Shown here: piece after piece, positions 1 to 12,055 of the stretch
Numbering within the stretch: position 1 is the first letter of the stretch
Layout of the letters: each line of letters begins with the position of its first letter
Origin: Silene latifolia
Taxonomy: Eukaryota; Streptophyta; Magnoliopsida; Caryophyllales; Caryophyllaceae
Assembly (NCBI RefSeq): GCF_048544455.1
Contig: NC_133534.1
Coordinates: forward strand, 31,882,217 to 31,946,216
DNA length: 64,000 nucleotides
Reading direction: 5' to 3'
Program-made: the position numbers and the translations under genes
Notes under the pieces: model-generated
Seen by the model: only the letters and a program-made list of their open reading frames with translations
What the model was told of the DNA's origin: nothing
Databases searched by the model: none

Positions 1-1895
1 TTTCAGTAATAACTTTGAGTTATATGGGACCAAAAAGCCATTGTGTAGTTCTTCCCCTTTCTTCACAACAATTATACCATTTTTCCTTCTTTTATACACC
101 GGCTAACCATCTTCATCGATAGTGGTCATTTGAGTGATTTGCCTTAAAAAGTGCTTAGTGCATTGGCCCCCATCCATGCATAGTGACCGTGGGAAGTGCT
201 TTCCACATGGTCCATGCATCATATATTCTGTAACCACCTCGTGTAGTTTGGGATTTTCAGCTGGATCAGGGATTTCGGCCGAAATAATATTATCTATGTC
301 ATTAACATCTAATTATTTATCGCGGCTGTTTAGAAATAGGATAATGTGAGCATGCGGTAAGCCACGCTTCTGGAACTCTATAGTATAAACCACTGTAAAT
401 TAAAATTGTTTGTGAGTAATTGTATGACGAAAGATCACGCGTATAGTTATCAGTAATTTATAAATTACGAAAATATTATATCTAAAGTAGTTTTAGGATT
501 CTTATCCATACCTCCTCTTGGTCGTCCAAATATGTGGCGCTCTTTCAAGTCTTTTATCAACTCATTGAGTTTTATACTAAATACTCAGCAAAGAATATCG
601 GGTCTGTCCTCTAGTCTTAGTCCTCTTTTCTTTACAAATCTTGTTATTTCTGGCCATTTTGGATTGCATGTAAAAGTTATGAATAAATCAGGATAGCATG
701 TCCACTTGCAAATCACCATAGTATCTTGGTAGTTTTCCCGCAAGTAACTATACCCCGGAGTAAATGATGGTGGAATGATGATGCGACATCTAACCGATGA
801 TAGATCAATGGTCCCTTTAACTACAACATCTGCAAGGTTCTTAAAGCTCTCAGACCGAAGACTTTGTTAGTTATTCCTTATGTAAGATAACCGTTGAGAC
901 TCAACCATCATGTATCTGTCCAACAAAAATTGCTGGTATACTTTGCCAGCTATTAAAAAAGTTGTCCTCTCACCAGATCGGTCTTGGATCCGATAAGCAA
1001 GGAATTCCCTCATAGTTAGCTTATTCCTCTTGTTTGTCATCTTGTTTGTTGAGGCTTTATTAGTAAGTCTGTGATCTATGCCTAATCTGAAGCCGTCTTC
1101 CCCATATGGAAATAGTAAGGGATATTGTAATGCAAGATACGAAGGATGTAGCTTAAAGATTCTTTTCAATGTACCGTTCTGTGTCTCAAGTATGATGTCC
1201 CTTTGATCAATTGCCTCAGTAATGTCTCCCACGATTAGAGCTGCAATCTCGAAAGTTGTAGGGAGATTATAGGTTCGTCCGTCTCTCTGTCTACCCCAAT
1301 CAGTCGAAGTTTAACCTCCCCACATTCACCAGACTAAAAATGAACTCTAGCCATTCGGAAACTTTTTGTGAGACGGTTGTGTTGGTCAATCATCCCTTGT
1401 AGTAGAGCTATCAATTCATCGCTAAATTGTTCAGGTCTTTCGAAGCTGAAATAGTACACTGTGACTATTGGTTCTACTCATAGACGGTCTAACAAACATC
1501 ATAAATTAACCATTCACATCTATAAAATTAACACTATAAGTCTATAAGTAATATTAATTTAAAGAGCACACCTCTCAACATTTTTCCTGTTGTTTATCTC
1601 TTCCTATGTATCAAATATGTAAAGTTGGCAGAACTTAGGACGTGTTGTTTCAGAGGGTAACAAACTACCTATCAAGTGGACATTTTGACAGCCCATTTTA
1701 AAACAATAAGGTCCCTCTCCTTGATTTACTGATGTATCAATTCTACCTCCCATAGATGTAAATAAAAACATCATATTGTATGATCAGATATTGTCAATAA
1801 AATGTTTGCTTAGGGAATGTTTATTGCTTAGAAGTTCCTAGAGTAATCGTGGTGGGTCTCGTAATTTAGGAAGCTGCACCTTTCCTTTCATACAA
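1..1895 (-). pseudogene. Helitron Rep/helicase protein, N-terminal Helitron-like domain, decayed
   Basis: Translating the minus strand from about 1895 to 1 gives, in order, stretches typical of the Helitron-like N-terminal domain: CCMKGKVQLP-type start, SYNMMFLFTSMGG, the GPYCFKMGCQNVHLIGSLLP block, a long clean part at 867-1232 with HPSYLALQYPLLFPYGEDGF, then DLFITFTCNPKWPEI near 640-690, FQKRGLPHAHI near 340-370 and CMDGGQCTKHF-like residues near 150-200. In autonomous Helitrons this region belongs to the RepHel protein that nicks and replicates the element by rolling circle. Several stops are visible, for example after the RMARVHF stretch near 1335 and inside the DEDG-PVYK stretch near 100, and an AT-rich gap lies at about 1480-1570. 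The gene runs off the left edge, so the catalytic two-tyrosine motif and the helicase are not in the window. It is not functional. Family assignment is strong; exact limits are approximate. Confidence 0.85.
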
Positions 1896-3493
1896 CAGAT
1901 TCTCTCTTGATTTACTGATGTATCAATTCCTTGATTTACTGATATATCAGTTCTCTCTTGTCTTTATTTCACAACAACAATATTGTTTTTTTTAAATGAT
2001 ATGAGCGAGATTTGTGATTAGATTGAGATCACGGTTGTAGAATATTTTGGCTTTATTTTGAGCGAAATTCCTTTAAATGATATGAGCGAAATTCTGTAGA
2101 ATAGTTTTGCTTTATTTTGTAACAATTTTATTGGTATGATATTTTTGGACAGTATTTTTCGGTATATATACATTATGAACATTATTTTGTAGAATATTTT
2201 TACTTTAGAATATTTTTGTACAATCAGTTCAACTGTTATGCTAAGAAAGTATAAAAGTGATTCAAGGAATATTTCAATAATATTTCGTATAATAGATTTG
2301 ATTTGGGCGAGATTTTTGACGAACTAAAAATGGCATGATTTGTGATATTTTTCCTATAATCTTTCTAACTAATTAAGGTTACAATGCATAATTAAAAATT
2401 TTGTAACAAATAAAATCTTTTTCCTATAATCTTTCTATCAAAATGATTTATGGTGTATCAGAGTAGGGCGGTATTTTTGGAGTTAAATTCGGCATTTTTT
2501 TGTGATTATACGGAATCATATATTATCCTTCATTTAGTTTTATACTTTCTAACTAATTAGGGTTACAATCCATAATTAAATATTTCCTAAAAGATCTTCT
2601 AACTAGGGCGGTTAATTCATGTAAGAAAAAACACTGAATCATTCATTTAGATATCTGTTAGACTTTTTTGCACATTTTTTATTGTCAAATATTCTGCAGG
2701 AAATATCTCCTTAAAAATTGCGCAAATATCTCCTAAAAAAAATTATACCGAAAATATGTTAGAAAAATGATACTGAAAATATCTCCTAAATATTTTTTTA
2801 AGTTGACTTGTTGAAATATTCTGCCGAAAAAGACTCCTAAAGCATGAGAAAAATAATACAGTGAAATTATCTCCTAAATTGTGCAAACATCTCCTAACGT
2901 GATTGCAAATCTTTATATTTTTTTAAATAGAAAATGACACGTGGCGTTTGAAGGAGTTGTGACACGTGGCGATCAACGACATTTGCGGTTGTTGAATAAG
3001 AAAATATATGATATGATGATGTTTTTTTTTTCCTTTCAAAAGTATGGTTGTTAGATAACTAACATATCACTAGTTTGATCATATTTACCTATAGAGTACC
3101 TTTATTTTCACAAAAACTTTAAGTATAACTAAAATAAGTGTTAGTCTGTCAATTTTTTACCTTTCTTTTGTTCTATTCATAGATTAATGTGAAATCCTTA
3201 AATGTACTGCTCTTAATCACTATAAAAATATTACACTTTATTTAACTTTTGAAATTTAAAGGCGAAAATAATTTAGTATTCACAACTTTGTTTTGATAAA
3301 TTAGCCATATAAGAAGAATGGGGTATTTATATCGTTTTTATCTCTATAATATATACATTTTAAATATTAGGTTAATATCTCTTTGATATTAAAAAAAAAT
3401 AGTTATATAAAGTCCTAATGTATTTATAAATAAACTTATTTACTTTTAAAAATGAATTTTGAAACACATATATAACAATGTATAAATTTATAA
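1896..3493. other. AT-rich Helitron-flanking DNA without genes
   Basis: No credible coding region. The stretch starts with a short duplication of the phrase TTTACTGATGTATCAATTC (also at about 1728). It holds a diverged direct repeat of about 35 bp, spaced about 184 bp apart (2362-2396 and 2545-2580, core CTAACTAATTARGGTTACAAT). Two ACACGTGGC boxes lie at about 2938 and 2963. On the minus strand such boxes fit the 5' part of the Helitron whose protein lies to the left, but I could not fix its terminus. Confidence 0.4.
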
Positions 3494-3530
3494 TCTCTAA
3501 ATATTATTAAAAGGCTAGACATCAAACGCC
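3494..3530 (+). repeat. Helitron-like 5' terminus (candidate)
   Basis: After an A at 3493 comes TCTCTAAATATTATTAAAAG followed by GCTAGAC and then CCACGTAGACAAATGTGACATGGCA. Plant Helitrons often start with TCTCTAnTATTATTAAAAG and insert between A and T. No matching 3' hairpin plus CTAG end was found before the next element, so this may be an orphan end of an older copy. Confidence 0.4.
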
Positions 3531-3735
3531 ACGTAGACAAATGTGACATGGCAACAATTAATTGTGATGTGGCAAAATATAGTTCACATGGAATTACTAG
3601 CATAGTAGTACACATGGAAAAAAAATTATCAATTCCACATTTAAAAGTTACTCTCATAATTAATGATAAAAAACTAAATTTAGATAATTTTAATTTCATA
3701 GGATAATTTTTAAATCACTCTCATACAAAGTGGAT

Positions 3736-3860
<125 letters not shown>

Positions 3861-5911
3861 CACTCTTCCTCTGGGTGAGTACATTGCCAGCGCCCCTCTC
3901 ACGCCACTCGTTAAACCGGGTGGTGGAGTTCGTCCCATTGCTGTTGGTACGGTCTGGAGACGGCTTGTCTCTAAGGTTGGTGCTTCTATGGTTGGTCCGT
4001 CTTTATCTTCTTATTTTGATGGGCTTCGGTTCGGGGTGGGTGTGTCCGGTGGAGGAGAGGCTATCTTGCATGCCTTGAACCGGCTCGTTGAGGCTCGGGG
4101 GGCTCGAGTGGGGCTTTCTATGCTGCTGGTTGATTTCTAGAATGCGTTCAACCTTGTTGACCGTTCGACCTTGCTTCAGGAGGTCCGCCGTCGTTGCCCG
4201 GCTCTCTCCCGTTGGGTGGAGTTTTGTTATTCCAGCCCGGCACGTCTTTTTTATGGGGAGCACTGCTTGTGGTCTTGTCAGGGTGTTTAGCAGGGTGATC
4301 CGTTGGGGCCTTTGCTTTTCGCGTTGGTTTTGCATCCCTTGGTTTGCAAGATCCGGGACACTTTTGACCTCACTTTACAGGCATGGTACTTAGATGATGG
4401 CACCATCGTGGGTGATACTTTGGAGGTGGGGAAGGTTTTGGACTTGATTAGGTTGGATGGCCCTCGTTTTGGATTGCATCTTAATGTCTCCAAGACGGAG
4501 GTCTTTTGGCTTGTTGAGGATCCACGAGTCGGCTTCCGGGGTTTTCCCACTTCTATTTCTCGACCATTGCGGGGTGTTACGAGTTTTGGGAGGACACAAT
4601 CGGTACTTGTCCTGGTTTTAGCGGTGAGATTGTGGCGGAGAGTAACTAAGACCATTGAGCTAATGGACTTGGTTGCGAGGATTGAGGACCCGCAATGTGA
4701 GTTGCTTCTTCTTCGAGCTTATCTTGGTATCTCTAAGCTCTACTTCTCCGTTCGTACTTGCTCCCCTCTTGTTTTTGGGTGTCCATCTTCCTTTTGATGC
4801 CGCTCTTCGTTCTAGCTTGGAACGTATTTTCACCGCGTCAGGGCCGGGTTTTGGGGATTGGCAGTGGCGCCTTGCTACATTCCCTTTTCATCTTGGTGGT
4901 CTTGGTGTCTATGCGGCGGGAGATGTTTTATTTTATGCTTTTATTGCGTCCCTCTTGCGGTCTCTTTGGTTTTGCGGGCTAAGCTCCTCGGCCCTTCCGG
5001 TATTGTAGCTGCTGGCCCCGCTTTTGATGATGTCGCGCGGTGTTTCTGCGACTACGGGTTTCGTATATTAGGTCACCCTAGTGAAATTGCGCCCCAAACT
5101 TATGAAGAAATTGGCGGACATTTATTTCACGACGGTTCTTTCTTGCCTCGAAAGTCTGTTTTCTCTTTGACACCACGCCTTGACTTGCTTTATGGCGAGT
5201 CTCGGCAGGTTCTCACTCCTCGATTGGTTACGTGCGGTTCCTATCTCGGGTGGTGGGGGCGAGACTATGAACGGGAGGACTTACCGTAGTGTGTTGGGGT
5301 ATCGTCTGGGTGTTCCGTTATTTGCGGTATCTAGGCCCTGTCCTGCTTGCTCTCGGGTTTTTTTCTGAGGATGTTTTTGGGGACCACGCTGTTTCTTATC
5401 TGTATCTGTGGGCATTAAACATCGGCATAACCTTGTCCGGGACACTCTTTTCGACATCTGCTATAGATCTGGTATTACTGCGGGGAAGGAGGTTGATATC
5501 GGTTTGGTTGATGGGCTTGGTGGCTCTCTTCGTCCTGCGGATTTATTGCTTTATTCTTGGGACAGGGGGCGTGATGTGTGCGTCGACTTGACGGGTTCTT
5601 CACCTTTGACTCGGATCGGGTTGTGATTTTGTGCGGGCCGGGTTGTCGGCCCGATCTTTGCTCAGCGAAAGTGTGCTAAGTATGGGGATTTGTGCGCGGT
5701 AGCGGGTTATGGTTTCCTACCTTTCTCTTTCTCTTCCCTTGGGGAGCTGGGTTCGGATGCTGTTGCCTTACTCAAGCGGATCCAGAAATTCTCGGTATCT
5801 CAGGATGCGGAGGCTCGGGTAGCCGCTTACATTTTTACTAGGCTTAGCTTTGCTATTGCTAAGGGTGTGGGAGCCCAGATTGTCTCTCGGCTCCCCACCA
5901 ATTTCATGTAA
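3861..5911 (+). pseudogene. Non-LTR retrotransposon reverse transcriptase, 5'-truncated and frameshifted
   Basis: The plus strand encodes a plant non-LTR reverse transcriptase split over several frames. Seen in order: TPLVKPGGGVRPIAVGTVWRR, LVDF-stop-NAFN near 4128-4150, GV-stop-QGDPLGPLLFALVLHPLV near 4285-4340, the catalytic block AWYLDDGT (YLDD at 4387-4398), GLHLNVSKTEVFW, then after a frameshift FDAALRSSLERI and DWQWRLATFPF. The C-terminal part shows RPCPACSRV, GDHAVS, GIKHRHNLVRDTLFDICYRSGI and RPADLLLYSW followed by VCVDLTGSSPL (about 5330-5600), and ends GVGAQIVSRLPTNFM at 5911. The C-terminal Cys/His cluster plus RPAD...D-L pattern resembles the restriction-like endonuclease end of R2-type elements, which is inference. 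At least two stops and about four frame changes show it is dead. Its 5' part is missing: coding homology starts right at the AAT tract. It is clearly more GC-rich than its surroundings. Confidence 0.85.
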
Positions 5912-5995
5912 ACTTTTACTTTTATTTTAATGAAAGCTGCGCGCATCATAAAAAAAAAATAATAATAATAATAATAATTATAATAATAATAATCT
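5912..5995 (+). repeat. 3' end and A/AAT tail of the non-LTR element
   Basis: A short 3' UTR (TTTTATTTTAATGAAAGCTGCGCGC) ends in nine A residues and then AAT units to about 5991. This is a normal retroposition tail and fixes the orientation of the relic as plus. Flanks at about 3690-3730 and 6044-6090 resemble each other (TTTAATTTCATARGATRATTT...CACTCTCATRCAAA), but are too diverged and distant to be a simple target duplication. Confidence 0.7.
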
Positions 5996-7329
5996 ATAAA
6001 TATAATTAAAAAGTAAGCCAAACTATCAACCATCAACTATATGTCTTATTTTAATTTCATAAGATGATTTATAAACCACTCTCATGCAAACCTTTTACAT
6101 TACATTTCTCTTTGCTCCATATTTATGTATGTAAAATCAATAACTCTATAATCTAAATACAAAATCTATATATCTAACTTAAAGGCATGCTAAATTACCT
6201 ATCATAATTTACATGTCATATCTATACAATAATATAAAAAGACTAGCTTGAGCATATGTATAAGACCTGCGACAGCGTAGAATCACTAAGAAACTTTCAT
6301 CTGATAACACGTGACTAATTAATAATATTCATTCATAGAATTAAGATAGAATACTTATTATCACGTTTATGACCCCTTATTCATCTCTAACTCCTCATTT
6401 TCTCTTTATCTCTTCCTTTTCCTTTTTGATGATTTCTTTCTCCCCCTAAAATTTAACTCCTTATTTGATGCTAAGTTAATATAAGTAAAGTCTTTAAAAT
6501 AAGCACTTTTATTTTTTACCCTCTTTTTCTAACCTTTTGGCATATTCATATGTTATTGAAACTTTTCATTGCATATAATTTTTATTAATCATTTGCATTT
6601 GTGAAAAAAATAAAGTTATATCATACATAAGATTTGTGTTTTATTTGGTATTGTTTAAATAACTTTTATTTATGTCAATTTGAATTTCTGACCTTGATTT
6701 ATTTTTGCAGATGGAATGGTACAATTTTCTTATTATTGCAAAGTTGGATTGTGCAGTTAATTACGTTATACATAAGGTATGTTCTACGAGTTTTGTTTGT
6801 GTAATTTATATAAGCTTATTGTAAAATGCACAGTTTTTTGTAATTTATCCACTAATATTGCTTTGTGGTAGATTTATTTTATACTATCTTTAAGTAAACC
6901 CTCTTACAAGATTAATTGAATTATCGTTAAATGTATCTTTGTTTCTTATTCTATTTTTGTAGGTGATGCTTCCTTTGTCTTCTCATAATATTAACATAGA
7001 GTGTTAAAAAAAACTACGTTGGAAATGTGTAGGCAACAGAAGGATTTAGTTGAACAAAAACTTGATATCCGTCCTTGAACCATGTTCTAATGATATTAAA
7101 ACTTATTTGGTACGTAATTATCTCACTTGATATAAAAACATTTTTAGTTTTTAATTCGAATTTAGAGGATCATAGTAAAAAAAAAATTTATAACTCTGTT
7201 TTTGGAAAAAAAAAATACAATATAGTTAAAAGGCTATTTAAAACATCTAATTTTAATTGACATGTCATTTTTATATTGGTTAATATTAAGGCTACATCAG
7301 AATTATTTATTAAAATTCTTCATAAGATT

Positions 7330-7515
7330 TACAAATATTTTTTGATGGAAATCATAATACCGATCATGAATTATATTACAAAAATTAATTAACAATTTAC
7401 TCTTATCATTTAAATCGTACAATTTGTGTCCATCTAACTCTTCATTAACCATAGAGATAGTAGTTAAAAGGTCTTATATGTAGTAAATAAAAAGTCTAGT
7501 AATTTGGATTATAAA
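7330..7515 (+). repeat. Direct repeat left of solo LTR 1
   Basis: About 185 bp that is diverged but recognisably repeated at 10790-10975, directly on the other side of the solo LTR. Shared blocks are GATAGTAGYTAAAAGGTCTT (about 7448 and 10909), ATATGTRGTAAAT and GATTATAAAG. The repeats were there before the LTR, because the LTR has its own five-base target duplication at their border. Confidence 0.55.
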
Positions 7516-7520
7516 GCTAA

Positions 7521-10500
7521 TGTAGATACCCGTATCCGTCGATATTGGAATTTATAGAGAACCCGACAAACACCCGATGATGATAGGACACATGTATTCT
7601 TTAGTTGTCATTGTCATTATTTGGAGCTCGTTTTACGAGGTAGAATGGGCTTCGTCGTTGAAGTATTTTATTAATTTAAATGATATTTAAATTAATGTTT
7701 TTTTAAGTGAGTTCATTTTATTAATTTAAATGATATTTAAATTATGGTTTTTTAGGTAAATTCAATTTATTTTATTTTATTTTGAATTTATTTTCCCAAG
7801 TTTATTTTATTGAAAATAAAATAAATATTTGATTTGAAAAATCATTTTATGAATATATTTGGTTTGAAAAATCATTTATTTTAATGGGTTAATTGATTTG
7901 AAAAATCGATTTTTAAAGCGAAGAAAACTCGTTTCAACCATGTGTTTTTGAGCTCGATTTTAGCTCGGTTTTTGAGCCCGTTTCTTTTGCAAATTGGCAC
8001 GAATCTCGAGTACACTAACCCACCTAAGCTAATACCCATCCACCCTTGTTCGAACCCCACATACCACAGCCCAAATCCTCGTCCCAAACCCCTCACAAGC
8101 AGCCCGCATAAACCGAGCCCCCCCCCCCTGTTTTGGCAGCCAAATCCCGAGCCCAAACCCGCTCCAAACACTACCAAAACCCGTACCCATTAACCCTAAC
8201 CTATACCCTAATATCCTACCCATATTATCCTAGCTTAATCACCAAGAAAACCCCCCCTCAAACCCTCACAAAAACCGATGGACAGCAGCCATACGGGATT
8301 GAGCCCGACTGCCTCCTCCTCTCTTTTAACCTATTTTAAACCCTTATAAATACCACCCCTTCACCATACATTCATTCCTCTAAGTTCTCCATACATCCTA
8401 CCATCACCCACAAGCTTTAAACCTCAGAAACAAACCCTAAACATCCTTCAAAAACCCTAAACAAAACCGACACACAAACTGAAACTGTTTGTGTGTCCTC
8501 TTCGAAAACCCTTTCGTTCCTCCATCAAACCTTCATAAAAACTCGAGTTTATTGTTCCTAATTAACCACATAACATCCATCTACACATTAGACAAAGATT
8601 TACGAGCCAAATTGCCCTTGAGAGTACACGAAATCCCTCGAAAAACAGAGTGAAATAACACTCTGTTTTCGCGGTTTCTTCTTGTCTGTCCAGTTCTGTT
8701 TGTGCTCGTTTTTCGTGCCCAATAACCCAAAACGAGCAGGGGTTGCTTTAAGATCCTTGTTCTCCTCTCTTTCTAGTTTCCAAAACATCTTTTAAATCGA
8801 ATTTTCGTCGTGAAACGAGGGAGATATCACTGTTTGAAAATCGCTGTCCAGAAAGTTTCCAAAACGCGTGTTTGCTTTATTCTTCGTCGACGACGGCCTC
8901 TCGAGATAAAATCTACCATCGATTACGACCCAAGACGGTGTCAACGATACATGTAGGTTGAGGGTGCATCAAATCCCCTTCTCTTTCCTCTTTTTATTTC
9001 GTTTTCTTATGCTCTTTTTATAGTTTGTTTTTTGTTTGTTTTCGTTTTGTTTATCGATTGTTTTAATTTAACTATGAAACTAGTTAGTCCGAGTATGAGT
9101 TAAAGTACCACCATGAGCACCCGCGTTGACTTGAGATGGGAAAAGAAACCGCTACTTCTGTCGGTCGTACACCCCCGTCTCATTTACATATCCTCGTGTT
9201 CAAGGTAGGGCATAAATAAAACAATTGTCTAACTTCGTTCTTCGCTTTCGACCCCCTTTTGTTTCGGCCAAATCGACATACCCTAGGACCCGTTGCATGT
9301 TAGTTTAACCTCTGATTGTTAACCTACGACATATTTAGATAACATTAATTTAATTTAATAACCTAATTAGACACGATAGGTGGCTTCGACGTAAGTTATA
9401 AAATCAATCGACGATTCTGTAAACAATTGAATGCATCTCTCTCTTTCACCTAATTTCTCGCTAGTATAAGAGTGCGTGATTAGCACCTTCTTATTGACAC
9501 TCGATGAGTTAAATTAATTAGCGGATTTGACCTATTTAGACCCTTTAGGCCGTGTAGGATGCACCCTCGTGCGACAATCAATCAACATCGTTTCTAACTC
9601 GTTTTCTAACTTGTTTCTTATCCCTTTTCGCAATCATTCGATCTAACCAATGAATCTAACTTAGGAACTAGGTTGGCCTTGTCTTGGCCGTGAGGGTTGT
9701 CGTTGGTTTGGGCCGTGAGTTGGCCGTGTGTTTTGGCTTTCTTATTTCGTTTCTCTTTCTTTGTTTATCATTTGTTCTTTGTCGTTTGTTAGCTTGTAAT
9801 TTATCGTTTGTTTATCGAGTTGTAATTTTCAAGTTTGTTTTACTTTTATTGAGTCAAAACCTCTTCAAAAACCTTGGTCTTGTTTGGTTAGACGGTTGTT
9901 CCCAATGCTTGTAGAAGCGTAGTAAACCGCATGTTGTTTAAAGCAACATGGCCTGGTTTATGCTAATGCATGCTTTGATGCGTAGCCCTATGTCTAATTC
10001 GATGAGAATAAGTGCGAGCACGCATTACGAGGAGTGACCCAAGGCCGTGGGTCATGTGAGCCGTGGGCCACCCCTCATGTGCACGGTTTTCTAGGCCAAA
10101 CGGCCGTGTGTGGTGTCGTGTATTGCGTCGTATGTAGCAATTGTATTTAGATCGAGTTGTATCTTTAATTTGTTGTTGTGTCGGCATGGAATGCCTGGTT
10201 TGTAATAGGTAGATCCCAACGGCTCCCCCATTCCCCCTTAAGCCTTGTTTGCTTTGTTTTGTATGTTGCTAGATTAATCAACCCACATGCTAAATTACAA
10301 CTTTGACGAAGTTAGTTTAGTTGCATCTAAAACGACGTAGAAATTGTTGTCACATGATAGGGTTAAAACAACGTTTGCATATCATACATCGTAGTAGCTA
10401 TGACCTTGTTTGAAATCCGACGCTTGACTTAGTAGAGGCCGTTATCGACGGGCGGGGTTGGGTGTCCTTATGGGCTTCCCAACACGTACCCTCACCCCTT

Positions 10501-10777
10501 ACTCAAGATCTATGGTTTGTGGATCCGTCTAAATACCATTGGATTACGAGAGTCATTCAAATCGAGTGATATAGGGTACAAGTCTTTATCTTTAATCACT
10601 CGTAGTCGATTGGCTGTATGCTTTTCGATGAAAGGTGTAAAGTTGACTTGAACGGTTCCAAGTTCCCAAAAAACTTGGTGGCGACTCTAATATGTCTTAA
10701 TTCGATTCGAAAGAACCTCGAGTCGATTATGCCTAGTGTGGATCCCGCGGACGCAGTTCCCGAGGGCCTTGTCCACA
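7521..10777 (+). mobile_element. Solo LTR (3.26 kb) of a large Ty3/gypsy-type element, copy 1
   Basis: The element begins TGTAGATACCCG and ends CTTGTCCACA, so it has TGT...ACA ends. The five bases GCTAA occur immediately before (7516-7520) and after (10778-10782), a clean target-site duplication with no internal region, which defines a solo LTR. A TATA box (CTTATAAATACC, about 8343) marks the U3/R border. The 3' part contains GGGTGTCCTTATGGGCTTCCC-type and GGTGGCGACTCTAA motifs that I associate with large Tat/Athila LTRs. Related copies lie inverted at 25207-28385 and 50819-54004. No protein is encoded; open frames inside are chance. Confidence 0.85.
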
Positions 10778-10789
10778 GCTAATAATAAT

Positions 10790-10975
10790 ATTTTTAGTGG
10801 AAACCATAAGATCATGTACTAAATTACAAAAATAAATTAAGAATTTAGTCTCATTATTTAAAATTTTAAATCGTAAAATTTATCCATATAATTCATCATC
10901 AGTAATAAAGATAGTAGCTAAAAGGTCTTATATGTGGTAAATGAAAAATCCAATAACTTCGATTATAAAGTTTCA
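10790..10975 (+). repeat. Direct repeat right of solo LTR 1
   Basis: Partner of the repeat at 7330-7515. Together they look like two units of an older tandem repeat inside the Helitron-like segment, with the LTR inserted at the unit boundary. Confidence 0.55.
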
Positions 10976-11844
10976 CTATTTCTCATGTTGTTACTTTTGA
11001 TTTATTTCAAAACCATCTTAAATATTGTAATTAGCACACTTGCGAAAAAGTGAAAAATAAGGTGTATATGTGCATATGATTCAAACGTTCATAGTCTTCT
11101 TAAAAGTACTCCATATTTCTATCTTTTAAGATTTTAAAATTTTAAACGTTTAATAAGTTGTATAATTAGTTTTCTAATTAAGATGATGCTTATTTATTTT
11201 TAATATTAATTTTAATTTTAACTATCTCAATTTGCAGATTATTGATTGTGAGGAGGCTATTAAAAAGTGGAGATTACGTGTTTGGATCTAAATGTGAAAA
11301 ACAAAAACATATTTTTTACTCTTTTAGTTGACTTACAAAGCATCACCATTCATCATCGGCGAGATTCTTTATTTTACATGTATATTTTTGATAAAAAGTA
11401 TAGATTTTGAGGAAAAGTTAAATTAATAGTATCTATTTAACTTTCTTAAAAAACTATCAGATATGCAACTGCGATCTTGGAGTGCTTTGTTTATCGACCT
11501 AACGACGCAGCCGTTTTTAGCTTAATTATTTATGACGTACATCATAAATACATAAAAGTAACAAATTTGTAAAAAAATTAAACAAACATTTATAGTTATT
11601 AAATTAGTTACATTAAATTGTTGACTACAAAATATTCATGAATAATATTAACATGTATTAAAATATATGGAAATAAAATTCAAATTAAAACTTCTATCTA
11701 TATTACTATGATCATGAAAAATAATGTAAAAGAAGTAAATATTTACAAATGTTTGGTTTATAGCTTATTCGCGATAAAAAAAAAAATATTTTAGTTAAAG
11801 ATGGACATCAACAAAAGCAAATAAATGGAACAAATAGAACAAGT

Positions 11845-11870
11845 CCGCGATTTTCGCGGGTACAGACTAG
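11845..11870 (+). repeat. Helitron 3' terminal hairpin and CTAG end
   Basis: Perfect six-base stem with a three-base loop, ten to eleven bases before the terminal CTAG; the next base is T, the expected target base. It lies about 60 bases upstream of the BAHD TATA box, so the Helitron ends within the gene's promoter region. Confidence 0.7.
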
Positions 11871-11930
11871 TTTTATTGTTAAATAATTAGGCTGTATAAT
11901 GTACTGGCTTTCAAACTAGGAAGTAAGCAT

Positions 11931-11938
11931 TATAAAAG
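11931..11938 (+). promoter_or_regulatory. TATA box of the BAHD gene
   Basis: TATAAAAG lies about 118 bases before the first in-frame ATG at 12056, a normal plant spacing with a leader of about 90 bases. It sits just after the Helitron 3' end, so most distal promoter sequence is transposon DNA. Confidence 0.55.
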
Positions 11939-12055
11939 CTGCGGAAGCCAAAAGATCAAAGTTGTCCATATCACAAATTGATACTTAAATCGGGTAGAGT
12001 GATAAAAAAGGAAAAAAAGGAAAGAATTAATAAAACACAAAGGGTATATACTAGG

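Larger units (their letters stand above)
6221..11870 (+). mobile_element. Probable non-autonomous Helitron carrying a nested solo LTR
   Basis: The 3' end is convincing: a six-base hairpin CCGCGA-TTT-TCGCGG at 11845-11859, then GTACAGA and CTAG ending at 11870, followed by T. This is the hallmark of a Helitron 3' terminus. The best 5' partner is A(6220) followed by TCTATACAATAATATAAAAA and GACTAG at 6221. Between them lies no Rep or helicase coding, only AT-rich DNA plus the 3.26-kb solo LTR (7521-10777), leaving about 2.4 kb of Helitron DNA. The 3' end is well supported; the pairing with this 5' end is inference, and another candidate start is at 3494. Confidence 0.45.

Noticed and set aside
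8190..8215. Telomere-like CCCTAA repeats (also TTAGGG-like text near 27750 and 53370)
   Set aside because: Only two or three imperfect units within an LTR promoter; the plant telomere unit is TTTAGGG. Not an interstitial telomere.
7881..8339. Pro/Gly-rich open frames on both strands
   Set aside because: They lie in the U3/R region of a solo LTR, are low complexity and have no family signature.
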